This document shows, one piece after another, positions 14,684-23,744 of a DNA stretch of 64,000 nt; the first letter of the stretch is position 1; the number at the start of each line of letters is the position of its first letter. Origin of the DNA: CAYMTR01 sp964393405 (GTDB lineage: Bacteria; Bacteroidota; Bacteroidia; Bacteroidales; Prolixibacteraceae); NCBI GenBank assembly GCA_964393405.1, contig CAYMTR010000002.1:1-64000 (forward strand). The letters run 5' to 3'. Below the pieces are notes generated by a model. It was not told the DNA's origin. It did not search any database and saw only the letters and a program-made list of their open reading frames with translations. The position numbers and the translations under genes were made by a program.

Positions 14684-15925
14684 TCAAAGATACAAGTTCG
14701 GCATAAACCTGCCCTGAATAACTCCTGCAATGATTTGAGCCGATTCTCGTTTGGCCATCCCAAAATAATTTTCACCAATTTGGTATAAACGATCAATCTC
14801 CTTATCTGAAATATTATTATCCGAGATCGCTAGATTAACAAGATATTCCAATAAGACATTTCTCTCTAATGGGTTGTTTTTCAATATTTCAGAAACAGAC
14901 TTCTGAAAGATTTCAGTAATCTGTTTACTTTCAATAATTGAAGAGAAGAATTCACGAGGGAAAACCGTAAATCCGCTTAAACCTTCAACAATAGTTTCAA
15001 TCTCACCTTCAGAAATATTCTTATCAACTGATGCAACTATAAGTCCACCAGTAGCTAGGAAGTACTTGCGGTGATAATCAAGTTCGGATGAGCTCAATGT
15101 CAAAAGCACTTCAATCAGTTTATCCATATTCTTTTTTAATTCCTCATCTTCTGTAATTTCATTTCCGAAAGATAGTTCTTTATAAAGCTTAGATGAATTC
15201 AATAGCTCTATTGATTTGATTCTTATTGGATTAACTGGATGAGATAAAAGATTACATTCATTATGTGAAAAATATTCAAGAATCTTTTCATTATCCTTAA
15301 GATATGCCTGATAGTCGAAGTTTATCCTTCCAGTATCTAGTCCTGAAGCCATCTTGAAAAACCCTGAAACACATTTCTCTAAGTTAGGACTTGCAATATA
15401 TCCAAACCTGTCAGCAGTAAGCTCTGCAAGTTTCATCCACAGTTCTATCTTATGTCGAAGTATAAGTGGCATTTCAACATTAGCAGGAAAAACGAAGTTA
15501 AGAAGTTTATTTATCCTCGCGTATCGACTGATGAGGTGTCCGATTTCATGACCTACAACAAACATGAGCTCATCATTGTCAAGCATTGAAATCATACCGG
15601 AATTAACATTTACAATATCATTGCTTGTATCATCAGAACGTGGAATAGCAAAAGCATTAAGGGAAGGGTCGTTGGTCACATAAAAATCTATGTCACGATC
15701 ATAATTAAGTCTTTTCTTTACATCGGTAAACAAATCATAGAGTGCGGGAGCCATTTCAGGTGTGACCTTAAAGCTGTGGCCTTCAAGAATATTTTTCCAA
15801 ATATTTTTTCCCGTTTCAAAATTAGCTTCCTTTAAGACAGATTCAATTATTTCACCTTCAAGAAGCTTATAAAGTTCATCTTCCAGTTTTACTTCAAGAT
15901 CTATTCTAATTTTCTGCATGTCCAT
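14684..15925 (-). CDS. M48-family metallopeptidase with C-terminal TerB-like domain
   Basis: The ATG at 15925 gives 413 residues. The zinc protease motif HEIGH (residues 126-130) and a downstream glutamate in AELTADRFGYIA are those of M48 (HtpX/Ste24-like) peptidases, yet no transmembrane helix is evident, so it is probably cytosolic. The last ~110 residues resemble a TerB-like helical domain (SDNNISDKEIDRLYQIGENYFG), found in stress-related proteins. The frame is open to 15988, but a good promoter (15960-15990) overlaps that stretch, which favours the 15925 (or 15919) start. It converges on the Cache gene with 6 bp between stops. Substrate unknown. Confidence 0.85.
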   Translation of the reverse strand: MDMQKIRIDLEVKLEDELYKLLEGEIIESVLKEANFETGKNIWKNILEGHSFKVTPEMAPALYDLFTDVKKRLNYDRDIDFYVTNDPSLNAFAIPRSDDTSNDIVNVNSGMISMLDNDELMFVVGHEIGHLISRYARINKLLNFVFPANVEMPLILRHKIELWMKLAELTADRFGYIASPNLEKCVSGFFKMASGLDTGRINFDYQAYLKDNEKILEYFSHNECNLLSHPVNPIRIKSIELLNSSKLYKELSFGNEITEDEELKKNMDKLIEVLLTLSSSELDYHRKYFLATGGLIVASVDKNISEGEIETIVEGLSGFTVFPREFFSSIIESKQITEIFQKSVSEILKNNPLERNVLLEYLVNLAISDNNISDKEIDRLYQIGENYFGMAKRESAQIIAGVIQGRFMPNLYL

Positions 15926-15959
15926 ATGAAAAGTTTTATTTTTGTTAAGGTTTGTATAC

Positions 15960-15990
15960 CAAAAATAAACAGATTTACTTTCGAACAAAA
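15960..15990 (-). promoter_or_regulatory. Bacteroidota promoter for the M48-TerB gene
   Basis: On the minus strand TTTTG (15990-15986), an 18-nt spacer and TATTTTTG (15967-15960) match TTG-N19-TAnnTTTG. Transcription would begin near 15953, about 28 nt before the chosen start codon. Confidence 0.55.
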
Positions 15991-16007
15991 GAAAACCCCT
16001 GATTTTA

Positions 16008-16015
16008 TATTTTTG
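16008..16015 (+). promoter_or_regulatory. -7 box candidate for the BASS transporter gene
   Basis: TATTTTTG matches TAnnTTTG 24 bp before the start codon. No TTG is found at the expected distance upstream, so this is a half-supported promoter. Confidence 0.35.
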
Positions 16016-16038
16016 AGCGACTAATCATAAACAGTAAG

Positions 16039-16926
16039 ATGATTCAAAAGCTAAAAGATTTCACCCTACCCATTGCAATACTCTTCGGACTGTTGTTTCA
16101 TAGCTTCTTTGGCAAACTGGGCGGCTTGGTTCCTTGGCTTGTATTCCTAATGCTTTATTTTACTCTGTGCAGTATAGACATTAAGAAGATACGTATTTCA
16201 ATGTTACATTTCTGGGTTTTGTTTTTCCAGATTGTTGTAAGTCTGGGGGTGTACTATGCAATAAAACCTTTCAATGAAACAATTGCGCAAGGAGTGTTGA
16301 TTATAATCGTCTCCCCTACCGCTACATCAGCTCCTGTAATTGCAGCAATGCTTGGTGCAAACATTAACACGATGGTTTCAAGTATTTTAGTATCTAACCT
16401 TGCTGTTGCTCTAGTTTCGCCACTTTATTTCTCATGGACAGGCATACAAGCAGGATTACCATTCCTTGAATCGAGTTGGCTGGTATTCAGCAAAGTAGCT
16501 CCAATGATTCTGATTCCTCTTTTCATGGCCATTGTAACCCAGAGATATCTACCAAAACTTTCTAAAGTATTTGTTACCTACAAAAATATATCCTTCTATT
16601 TATGGTCTATAAGCCTTACCATAGTAGTTGGGAGGACAATAGATTACATATTTTTGATGGGCAGTTCAAGTCTTAACATTCTTATTTTAATGGCAATAGT
16701 TTCAGCAGTTGTTTGCTTCGGTCAATTTGCCCTAGGTCGATGGATTGGGAAAAGATATGGAGATAAAATTGCTGCCGGCCAATCAATTGGACAAAAAAAT
16801 ACTGTTTTAGCGATATGGATGGCACAGACATATATGTCTCCAATATCATCTGTTGTGCCTGCATTATATGTACTATGGCAAAATCTGTTCAACAGCTATC
16901 AAATTTGGCATAAAAAAAGAGGCTAA
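16039..16926 (+). CDS. Bile acid:sodium symporter (BASS) family transporter
   Basis: This is a 295-residue integral membrane protein with about nine or ten hydrophobic helices and short loops. The pattern of the SBF/BASS fold is visible: SPTATSAPVIAAMLGANI (crossover helix region with the conserved S-x-T/A-P), and later AAGQSIGQKNTVLAIWMA, the second crossover with the conserved GQKN motif. BASS proteins import organic acids with sodium; bacterial members may carry pantoate, pyruvate or other anions, so the name bile acid is historical. It is monocistronic, divergent from the M48-TerB gene. Its stop codon lies inside the terminator of the gene on the other strand. Confidence 0.85.
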   Translation: MIQKLKDFTLPIAILFGLLFHSFFGKLGGLVPWLVFLMLYFTLCSIDIKKIRISMLHFWVLFFQIVVSLGVYYAIKPFNETIAQGVLIIIVSPTATSAPVIAAMLGANINTMVSSILVSNLAVALVSPLYFSWTGIQAGLPFLESSWLVFSKVAPMILIPLFMAIVTQRYLPKLSKVFVTYKNISFYLWSISLTIVVGRTIDYIFLMGSSSLNILILMAIVSAVVCFGQFALGRWIGKRYGDKIAAGQSIGQKNTVLAIWMAQTYMSPISSVVPALYVLWQNLFNSYQIWHKKRG

Positions 16927-16942
16927 CAAACTGTTGCCTCTT
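16911..16942 (-). terminator. Rho-independent terminator of the Tyr-rich lipoprotein gene
   Basis: On the minus strand AGAGGCAACA and TGTTAGCCTCT pair around a 3-nt loop with one bulged base, followed by a run of seven T (16918-16912). It lies about 30 bp past the stop of the leftward gene and overlaps the last codons of the BASS gene. Confidence 0.75.
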
Positions 16943-16970
16943 CAGAATATCTTAATCAAATTGAAACTTG

Positions 16971-18023
16971 TTAATTTGTTCTTCTCGTCGGTATTTTCGG
17001 AGCCGGTGCGCTTTCTGTGCTTTTTGTATTTTCTCTTTTGGGAGTTGAAGTATTTGTATTTGTTGTCCTTGTCCGCGAAGAAGCAGCTGGCTTTGCAGGA
17101 GAACTGCTATTAGTTACAGTTCCGCTTGGCGTTTGCATTCTCCTTTCAACCTTAACCGGCTGACCAATTGTTTTTCCATAGTAATTTGTCCTCTGTGTAC
17201 TGGTTTGAGGTGGAACAGGAGCAGCTTCCTTAGCATTATCGGTTTTACCATCTACTACAGACCTACGAGAATCTTTATTAGCAGGTGTAGGAGTATTTAC
17301 ATTATTATCGGCAGCTTTATATGCTGGGGTTTCTGATTTATTTTCTTGAAATGTTCTGGTGCCCCTTTCATTAGCATTAACATCAGTAGTCCTAGTTCCC
17401 GAAGTTTCTTTCTTTGCAGGAGTATTATAATTACCGTTTTCGCTTTTACCATCACTTTTGTATGGCCTGCTTCCATCGTTATTCCATCTTTCCTGTTGTT
17501 TGCGGTCTTCGCTAGTATATTTGAATCCTCTATTGTTGTGAATATATTCATCGTTCCATTCACGAGCGTGATGTCTTTCATTTTCTTTCCAATATAAAGC
17601 ACTCCTGCTATTTTCGTTATAACCTCTTACGTAAGGAATGTTGCTTCTATCGTAATAATCCTTGTAATAATATCTTGGATAATGAGACACATAATATTGA
17701 TGATGCATCCATGGTTGATATGTATTTTGGCTGACAACAACTACATAGCAATTGTCAAGATAAAAGTCAGAATAATAAGTAGGTAAAACCGGAGAATAAG
17801 CCCAGTGTCCATTATAAAGATAAACGAATTCCCTTCGTGATAAATCGTAATAAGTTTCTATATCAGGAATATAGTAATATCTTGTTCCTGAGTAGTAATC
17901 AGGAGCCCAATGAGGGTTTTCATAACTTTCTGTTACAGGATAAGTTCCGTAATCATAAATTGTACAAGCGTTGAAAAATAATCCCGAAAGTACAATTAGT
18001 AGAGTGTAGATAAAATTCTTCAT
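16971..18023 (-). CDS. Tyr-rich lipoprotein with low-complexity tail
   Basis: This is a 350-residue lipoprotein (MKNFIYTLLIVLSG...FFNAC lipobox at Cys19). Residues 20-135 are very rich in Tyr/Trp and repeat short YY elements (YYSGTRYYYIPDIETYYDL, FVYLYNGHWAYSP). The remaining 200 residues are a disordered Thr/Asn/Pro/Lys/Arg-rich tail ending PTRRTN. Similar lipoproteins are frequent in Bacteroidota, but I know no assigned function; it is probably tethered to the outer membrane or the periplasmic face. It ends at its own terminator and appears monocistronic. Confidence 0.75.
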   Translation of the reverse strand: MKNFIYTLLIVLSGLFFNACTIYDYGTYPVTESYENPHWAPDYYSGTRYYYIPDIETYYDLSRREFVYLYNGHWAYSPVLPTYYSDFYLDNCYVVVVSQNTYQPWMHHQYYVSHYPRYYYKDYYDRSNIPYVRGYNENSRSALYWKENERHHAREWNDEYIHNNRGFKYTSEDRKQQERWNNDGSRPYKSDGKSENGNYNTPAKKETSGTRTTDVNANERGTRTFQENKSETPAYKAADNNVNTPTPANKDSRRSVVDGKTDNAKEAAPVPPQTSTQRTNYYGKTIGQPVKVERRMQTPSGTVTNSSSPAKPAASSRTRTTNTNTSTPKRENTKSTESAPAPKIPTRRTN

Positions 18024-18129
18024 GGTATTAATTTTTTTAGTTAGTTAGTATCAGACAAAATCTGTACCATAATTAACAGAAGTAAATTTAATTATAAAAA
18101 ATCGAAGTAATTTATCTTTCCATCTGATT

Positions 18130-19077
18130 TCATAAGCTATGTCCTGACAAACTTTTGCTTCTTATTTCATCAATTACAGACTTTAAGCCTTCTTTATACG
18201 AGGAGTATTTTGGAGTCCATCCAAGAATATCTTTAGCTTTCTTGTTAGATGCTTTGCAGTTCATACCAATTATTCCAGAAAATTCTTTTCCTATCACAAG
18301 TTTTATAATAAATAAAGGGATGTGCCGGGGTTTCTTTTTCCCCATCAATTCAGACATATAAGTTACAAATTCTGCTTGCGAAACAGGGATATCGTCACAA
18401 ATAATGAATCTCTGTCCCCAAGGCTGTTTTTCAATTGTTTTAACAATTGCGCTGGCAGCATCTGAAGCATGAATATTAGGAATACAATTATCACCTTTGC
18501 CAATTATCCCACCTCTACCCTTATCAATCATATTATATTGAAAAAGGAACATTCCCCCGTTGCCATAAATCTTTCCAAACATAAGCTGGGCAGCTTTGGG
18601 TTTTCCAGTTTTGAATGCTTCAGAAACCATTAAGTCGGTATCTGCACCAATTTCAGTAAGCCCTTCCCTTAAAATAGAACATGTTTCATCAGCAATCTCT
18701 ACTCCTTTAGTATTAAAACTAGTGCCTCCGGGAAGAATAACAGGAACATCGTATTTTTTTGCAAGGTCGATAGAATTTTTAAAAAAGGCGTTAGTATCAT
18801 TTCTCAACTGAGATTTTTTTTGAGGAGTCATCCTTTTCCCTGGAATAACAACCGGCATAGCAAGAAGAACAATCATGTCCAGACTTTCGGGGAGGGATGG
18901 TAAAAATGTAGCCGGCTCAGTTATATCTCCAACAATAGCAGTAACACCGTTTTTCTTTAGTTTTTCAACCTTATCCAGAGAACGGGTTAATGCAAAAACA
19001 TTATCCCCACGTTCAACCAACATTGGCAACAGATAACTGCCAACCAAACCTGTACCTCCAATCAAAAAGATTTTCAT
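18130..19077 (-). CDS. NAD(P)-dependent epimerase/dehydratase (extended SDR)
   Basis: This is a 315-residue cytosolic protein with N-terminal GGTGLVGSYLLP (residues 7-18), the dinucleotide-binding motif of extended/atypical SDRs. Next come GDITEP and a region with LPGGTSFNTKG where the usual YxxxK catalytic pair would lie; no canonical YxxxK is evident, so it may be an atypical SDR. The C-terminus has GWTPKYSSYKEGLKSVID, typical of sugar-epimerase-like folds. It lies 9 bp downstream of the GNAT gene on the same strand. Substrate unknown. Confidence 0.8.
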   Translation of the reverse strand: MKIFLIGGTGLVGSYLLPMLVERGDNVFALTRSLDKVEKLKKNGVTAIVGDITEPATFLPSLPESLDMIVLLAMPVVIPGKRMTPQKKSQLRNDTNAFFKNSIDLAKKYDVPVILPGGTSFNTKGVEIADETCSILREGLTEIGADTDLMVSEAFKTGKPKAAQLMFGKIYGNGGMFLFQYNMIDKGRGGIIGKGDNCIPNIHASDAASAIVKTIEKQPWGQRFIICDDIPVSQAEFVTYMSELMGKKKPRHIPLFIIKLVIGKEFSGIIGMNCKASNKKAKDILGWTPKYSSYKEGLKSVIDEIRSKSLSGHSL

Positions 19078-19086
19078 ATAGTTTAT

Positions 19087-19578
19087 TTAAAAATTTTTAA
19101 TCATTATTGAAGAAGAATCTGTCAGCACAGAATCAATAAATTCGAATTTCTTATAAAAAGGATAAGCATAATTAACAAGGTCTACACTCAGTGAAACACT
19201 TTCAAACCCTTGAGTTTTTATCTCATTGGTTATAGCCTTAAGTAATTGGTAGCCAACTCCCCTGTTTCTGTATTTTTCCAAAACAGCCATACTTAACTCG
19301 GGAGTATTCTCATTGACCCATCCATAACCTTTAGAATCAGCACTAAATAATCTTGACCATGCAGCTCCAATAAGTTTCCCATCAAATTCAGCCACAATGC
19401 AAATATCCCCTTCCCTTCCAAAATCACTTATGTAGCAGTATAGTTCAGGTCTATAAATAATTTCCTTAGGTAGATTTCTCACTCCTTCAGGAATGAAAAT
19501 TGCCTGATAAAGCATTTCATCAAGAAAGGAAACTTCAGAAGGAAGAATTTTTCTGATTTCTAAATCTAACTTACTCAT
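19087..19578 (-). CDS. GNAT-family N-acetyltransferase
   Basis: The ATG at 19578 gives 163 residues starting MSKLDLEIRKILPSEV; it overlaps the stop of the DUF389 gene by 8 bp. The frame opens nine codons earlier with residues that do not fit. The acetyl-CoA loop is visible in motif A, ELSMAVLEKYRNRGVGYQLLKAI (R/Q-x-x-G-x-G/A), and motif B follows in FESVSLSVDLVNYAYPFYKKFEF. The acceptor substrate cannot be told. The gene is probably co-transcribed with DUF389 and the SDR gene. Confidence 0.85.
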   Translation of the reverse strand: MSKLDLEIRKILPSEVSFLDEMLYQAIFIPEGVRNLPKEIIYRPELYCYISDFGREGDICIVAEFDGKLIGAAWSRLFSADSKGYGWVNENTPELSMAVLEKYRNRGVGYQLLKAITNEIKTQGFESVSLSVDLVNYAYPFYKKFEFIDSVLTDSSSIMIKNF

Positions 19579-20893
19579 AAACGACTGATATGTTGTTATT
19601 ATCAAGCCTGTTTTTCAACCACAATTCCACCTTTTTTCTGTCATTCTTATACAAACCTTTGTTATTCAAGCCAAATAAAACTATAGTCATTTTAATAGGG
19701 TCTTTATTGCCTGACACATAATAATTTGTTTCAGCAAAACCACAATTTATAATTTGGGGATAAATAGAACTTATTTCTTCTAAAATGACCTGACCAAGTA
19801 ATTTGGTATTCTTTAAGCTGTCGAGCTGTAAATCTCTTTCTTTAATTGTTTGTGACAATGAATTAAGTTCTTCCTTAAGCATAACAATTTCAGTTGATTT
19901 TTCATCAAAGTCATCTATGGTCAATCCCTGTTTGATCTCTACATTTGCCTTTTTTAGGTTAAAATCATAAGCCTTATTTAAAATGGAAAATTTCTGATCT
20001 TCACTCATTTGTAAACCTCCATATATAAGAGAAATAGATTTTGTCCTAAAATCAATTCTACTATCGAGCAAATAATTACCCTCATATATATTTACATTTG
20101 AAATATACTTATTTGAATTTTCTATAAACTTTTCTTTTTGTACAAGTATGTAACCAAAATATATACTTGGCAATATCACTATACTTATTACAATAGAAAT
20201 CATTCGGTTAACTCTCTTTTTCTGAGCAGGATTAATGATCGTCCTGATTGGAAATTTAAGTATCTGCGAGATTACAATCGAAGAAATTGCAATAAAGACA
20301 GTGTTAATAGTGAAAAGGAAAAAAGCTCCTAAAAAGAAGTTTAACTGCGCTGTTGCTAATCCGTATCCTGCAGTACAAAGAGGAGGCATAAGAGCAGTTG
20401 CGATTGCTACACCAGGAATTACATTTCCCTTTTGTCTGCTACTTATGGCTACAATTCCTGCCATCCCACCAAAGAATGCAATAAGTACATCGTAAATCGT
20501 AGGACTGGTTCTTGCAAGCAACTCAGAATGAGCCGTAGATATTGGAGTTAAAGCAAAATAAACTGTTGAAGCAACCAAACCTGCAAGAACAGCAAAAAGA
20601 AAATTCTTCAGGGCTTTTCGAAAAAGATCAAAATTGTAAGTAGCAAGGCTATAACCCATCCCATTTATTGGTCCCATTAAGGGTGAAATAAGCATAGCTC
20701 CAATTATTACAGCGGTTGAATTCATATTCAGACCCACGCTTGCAATTAATATTGCAAAAACAAGAATCCAAAGATTAGTCCCCTTAAAAGCGACGTCCTT
20801 AACAATACTCTCATGAATACTGTCAAAAGAGTCGAGTTCATGTTCAAGATTAAAATAATGTATTACCTTTCTATACAACGACGATGCTTTCAT
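19571..20893 (-). CDS. DUF389 (TIGR00341-like) membrane protein
   Basis: This 440-residue protein has about six transmembrane helices between residues 40 and 255 and a soluble C-terminal region of about 185 residues with a coiled-coil stretch (EIVMLKEELNSLSQTIKERDLQLDSL). The signature of DUF389 is clear: ASVGLNMNSTAVIIGAMLISPLMGPI and later GVAIATALMPPLCTAGYGLA. The family is widespread in bacteria and archaea and has no established function; it looks like a transporter or channel. First gene of a three-gene leftward unit. Confidence 0.88.
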   Translation of the reverse strand: MKASSLYRKVIHYFNLEHELDSFDSIHESIVKDVAFKGTNLWILVFAILIASVGLNMNSTAVIIGAMLISPLMGPINGMGYSLATYNFDLFRKALKNFLFAVLAGLVASTVYFALTPISTAHSELLARTSPTIYDVLIAFFGGMAGIVAISSRQKGNVIPGVAIATALMPPLCTAGYGLATAQLNFFLGAFFLFTINTVFIAISSIVISQILKFPIRTIINPAQKKRVNRMISIVISIVILPSIYFGYILVQKEKFIENSNKYISNVNIYEGNYLLDSRIDFRTKSISLIYGGLQMSEDQKFSILNKAYDFNLKKANVEIKQGLTIDDFDEKSTEIVMLKEELNSLSQTIKERDLQLDSLKNTKLLGQVILEEISSIYPQIINCGFAETNYYVSGNKDPIKMTIVLFGLNNKGLYKNDRKKVELWLKNRLDNNNISVVYE

Positions 20894-21098
20894 TTTAATG
20901 TTATTCTGTCCAACCCAAAGATACCGAAAAAAAAGCTTTCAGAAATCTTCATTTAGGAACAGATTTTGCTATATAAATTAAAAAAATAATCATTTTTAAA
21001 TTGTCTTAAGAGTAAAAAATACATTTATTGTAATTACATTTATGGCGCCATGTGCACAAGACATCAATTTATCATAACAAATTAAATAAGAATTAACT

Positions 21099-23009
21099 AT
21101 GATTCGTAAGATTTTGATTTTCCTTAAAAAATTTTGGTTTAGAGTTACATTCATTGTATTGGGGTTAGGTTCTTTAATCTGGTTCCTTTTAAGAGTCATT
21201 CCTAAGCCCAGTCGTGCAGCATATCCTTGTATGAAAGCTGCTGCTCCTTTAGCTTCATCTTTTGTATCTTATTTATTGGGGATAAGTGCTTTTGCATTTG
21301 TTTTCAACAAAGCAAAAGATCACTTCAAACGTTCCAAATACATTACAGCAGTTGGCTTTGTAGTTTTAGGACTTGTTGCCGGTGCTTGGTTAGTTTATAA
21401 TAACAGTGAAAAAGCTATAGCATTTGAAGCTGCTGATCCTCAACCTGTAAATCAACCTATTGGTGAAGGAAAAGGTGTTTTCCCCGGAAGAGTTGTTTGG
21501 GCACACAATCCTAATGCTACAAATGAGAACTGCAAGAATAAAAGTGGTGATTGGTGGTTTTCAAATACAAATACTATTCAGGAAGAAGTAAATAAAATGG
21601 TTTCAGCTTCAATTCAGCAACTAACAGGAACTGCAAACGATGCTGATGCATGGAATCTTATTTTCCGCTATTACAATAAAACCCACGGAAGGGGTGATAT
21701 TGGTTATTCTGCCGGAGAAAAAATCGTTATCAAAATCAACCTAAACGGTGATGCTGGAAGTTATCCAAAGGAAGGAAACATTAATACTTCTCCTCAACTT
21801 TGTCTTGCTGTATTAGACCAACTGGTAAACATGGCAGGTGTTGCTCAATCAGACATAGGCATTGGAGATCCAAGTCATGATATTGGTAAGAATGCTTACG
21901 ACCCTTTGAACAAAGTTTTTCCTGATGTTGAATATTGGGGAAACGGTTCTGGAAGAACAAGCATTCCTGCATGTTCAGACCCGGTTGTTTTTGGAAGTGA
22001 TGGCAGCTATGAAGATGTACTTCCTCAGGCTTATCTCGACGCTGATTATATGATAAACCTTCCTGTTTTCAAAAAACACCACAGAGCTGGTATTTCAATT
22101 GCAAACAAAAACCATTTTGGTTCTATTTCAAAATATACAGATGGCGCTTGGCACTTACACCCATCTCTACCATGTGCTGAAACAGATGGCATTAACGATA
22201 ACGGTGAATACGGTGTATACCGTTGCTTTGTCGACATTATGGGCCATGAGCATTTAGGTGGCAAAACAATTCTATACTTAGTCGACGGCCTTTGGGCATC
22301 TGTTAACTGGGGACACCCTACTGTCAAATTCCGGATGTCACCGTTTAACAACGACTGGACATCCTCATTATTTGTCTCTCAAGACCCTGTTGCATTAGAA
22401 TCAGTTTGTTTTGATTTTCTGTATGAAGAATTTGATGAAGATCACCCAACTGAAGGTTTACCAATGAATGGAAACAGTGGTCCGTATCCACGTTTTAAAG
22501 GAGTCGATGATTATCTGCACCAAGCTGCTGACAAAAGCAACTGGCCTTCAGGAATTCAATATGACCCTGAAGACGACGGTTCAGTACTAACAAGTCTGGG
22601 AACTCACGAACATTGGAATAACGCTAATGATAAACAATATTCCCGTAACCTTTCATCATCAGGAACTGGAATTGAACTTTATAAAGCAGACCTTACAGCT
22701 GTAAAATCAAAACTTAATACAGCAAATAATTCTTGTACAAACTTTCCTAATCCATTCTGCGGTATCACAACATTTAAATTTAATGTAGAAGAAACTTCTG
22801 AAGTAATTTTGGATGTTTATGATTTGAAAGGTAAAAAAGTAAGCAGCTTTAATTTTGGAAGGCTAAACGCCGGACCACAATTATATGAGTGGAATGCTAC
22901 TGATAAAACAGGATCATTGCTTGCTTCAGGAATTTATAATTATACCATTACTATCAACTCTAAGAAAGGCAAATCAACTCTTTCTAATAAGCTGATGGTT
23001 CAGAATTAA
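21099..23009 (+). CDS. DUF362 protein with three N-terminal membrane helices and a T9SS-type tail
   Basis: This is a 636-residue protein. Three hydrophobic helices lie at about residues 13-33, 50-70 and 82-100, followed by a DUF362 domain. The domain includes KIVIKINLNGD, DIGIGDPSHDIG, LPVFKKHHRAGISIANKNHFG and YLVDGLWASVNWG, the conserved Cys/His-containing blocks of this family, which may bind metal. The last 85 residues form a FlgD/T9SS type A-like domain (NFPNPFCGITTFKF...GKKVSSFNFGRLNAG...SGIYNYTIT). A T9SS tail behind a polytopic membrane anchor is unexpected because T9SS cargo normally has a cleavable signal. The gene is monocistronic and closed by a good terminator. Confidence 0.82.
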   Translation: MIRKILIFLKKFWFRVTFIVLGLGSLIWFLLRVIPKPSRAAYPCMKAAAPLASSFVSYLLGISAFAFVFNKAKDHFKRSKYITAVGFVVLGLVAGAWLVYNNSEKAIAFEAADPQPVNQPIGEGKGVFPGRVVWAHNPNATNENCKNKSGDWWFSNTNTIQEEVNKMVSASIQQLTGTANDADAWNLIFRYYNKTHGRGDIGYSAGEKIVIKINLNGDAGSYPKEGNINTSPQLCLAVLDQLVNMAGVAQSDIGIGDPSHDIGKNAYDPLNKVFPDVEYWGNGSGRTSIPACSDPVVFGSDGSYEDVLPQAYLDADYMINLPVFKKHHRAGISIANKNHFGSISKYTDGAWHLHPSLPCAETDGINDNGEYGVYRCFVDIMGHEHLGGKTILYLVDGLWASVNWGHPTVKFRMSPFNNDWTSSLFVSQDPVALESVCFDFLYEEFDEDHPTEGLPMNGNSGPYPRFKGVDDYLHQAADKSNWPSGIQYDPEDDGSVLTSLGTHEHWNNANDKQYSRNLSSSGTGIELYKADLTAVKSKLNTANNSCTNFPNPFCGITTFKFNVEETSEVILDVYDLKGKKVSSFNFGRLNAGPQLYEWNATDKTGSLLASGIYNYTITINSKKGKSTLSNKLMVQN

Positions 23010-23064
23010 CAAATTTTAAGCTATACTGGGGAATTATTCCTAAAGCAATTTAAAATAAAAATAC

Positions 23065-23113
23065 ATCGCGTCACATAACGGGAATAAAAAACCCAATGTG
23101 GCGCGATTTTTTA
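23065..23113 (+). terminator. Rho-independent terminator after the DUF362 gene
   Basis: ATCGCGTCACAT (23065-23076) pairs with ATGTGGCGCGAT (23096-23107) with a single G-T wobble, enclosing a smaller GGG/CCC hairpin, and is followed by six T. Confidence 0.88.
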
Positions 23114-23226
23114 TTATAAACAAAATATTAGCGTTTAACGAATATATTTCATAAATTTAATCATAAATATTGAAGCTTACCCGTGGAGATGATTCTTTAA
23201 CCCTGAAATTCATTAAATTAAACGAT

Positions 23227-23733
23227 ATGAAAAACGGAGTCAAGATTTTTTCAATAATCCTTTTCCTATGGATAGTTGGTTGCTCTTATATCTATGTTTG
23301 TGTAATAAGAAAGGATTGCAATAGCACTTCAGAAAAGGATAAATTGCCCGTGGCCGCTGAGAATATCCAGATAGAAACTCCAGCAGCAGAGGCTATCCCG
23401 AAACCCTTGGTATTTCATTTCATGATCTCATCTACTGAATGTCAGCTTGCTGAAGCAGATCTGAACAAGATCGCTGCAATTGAAAAGTACTTATCACACA
23501 ATCCTGAAAAAACTCTTATGGTAAAAGGTCATTCTGATAATACAGGCAACGATCTTATTAATAAGGATGTGAGTTATGAGAGGGCTATGTTTATGAAACT
23601 AAAACTGATTGAAGGTGGAGTAGATCCTGATATAATTGAGGTAGAAGCAAAAAGTTCTTCCGAACCTGTGGCTGATAATAGTACAGCAACAGGCAGATTA
23701 ATGAACCGTAGAGCTGAAACAATAATCAAATAA
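23227..23733 (+). CDS. OmpA-domain membrane-anchored protein
   Basis: The ATG at 23227 gives 168 residues; a TTG 19 codons upstream is less likely. One hydrophobic helix (residues 7-25, IFSIILFLWIVGC) is either an inner-membrane anchor or a lipoprotein signal with Cys19. After a short Ala/Pro linker, an OmpA-like peptidoglycan-binding domain spans about residues 65-168: LVKGHSDNTGNDLINKDVSYERA (usual GHTDxxG) and MNRRAETIIK (usual NRRVE). It should bind peptidoglycan. It lies 11 bp before a membrane-anchored HhH protein; this gene pair is common in Bacteroidota. Confidence 0.85.
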   Translation: MKNGVKIFSIILFLWIVGCSYIYVCVIRKDCNSTSEKDKLPVAAENIQIETPAAEAIPKPLVFHFMISSTECQLAEADLNKIAAIEKYLSHNPEKTLMVKGHSDNTGNDLINKDVSYERAMFMKLKLIEGGVDPDIIEVEAKSSSEPVADNSTATGRLMNRRAETIIK

Positions 23734-23744
23734 AATATACCATT

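Noticed and set aside
17133..17602. ORFs overlapping the Tyr-rich lipoprotein in other frames
   Set aside because: Low-complexity codons of the real gene produce open alternative frames; no start context or family match.
21040..21060. Palindrome around GGCGCC as an operator
   Set aside because: The perfect core is short and its distance from the DUF362 start is not suggestive.
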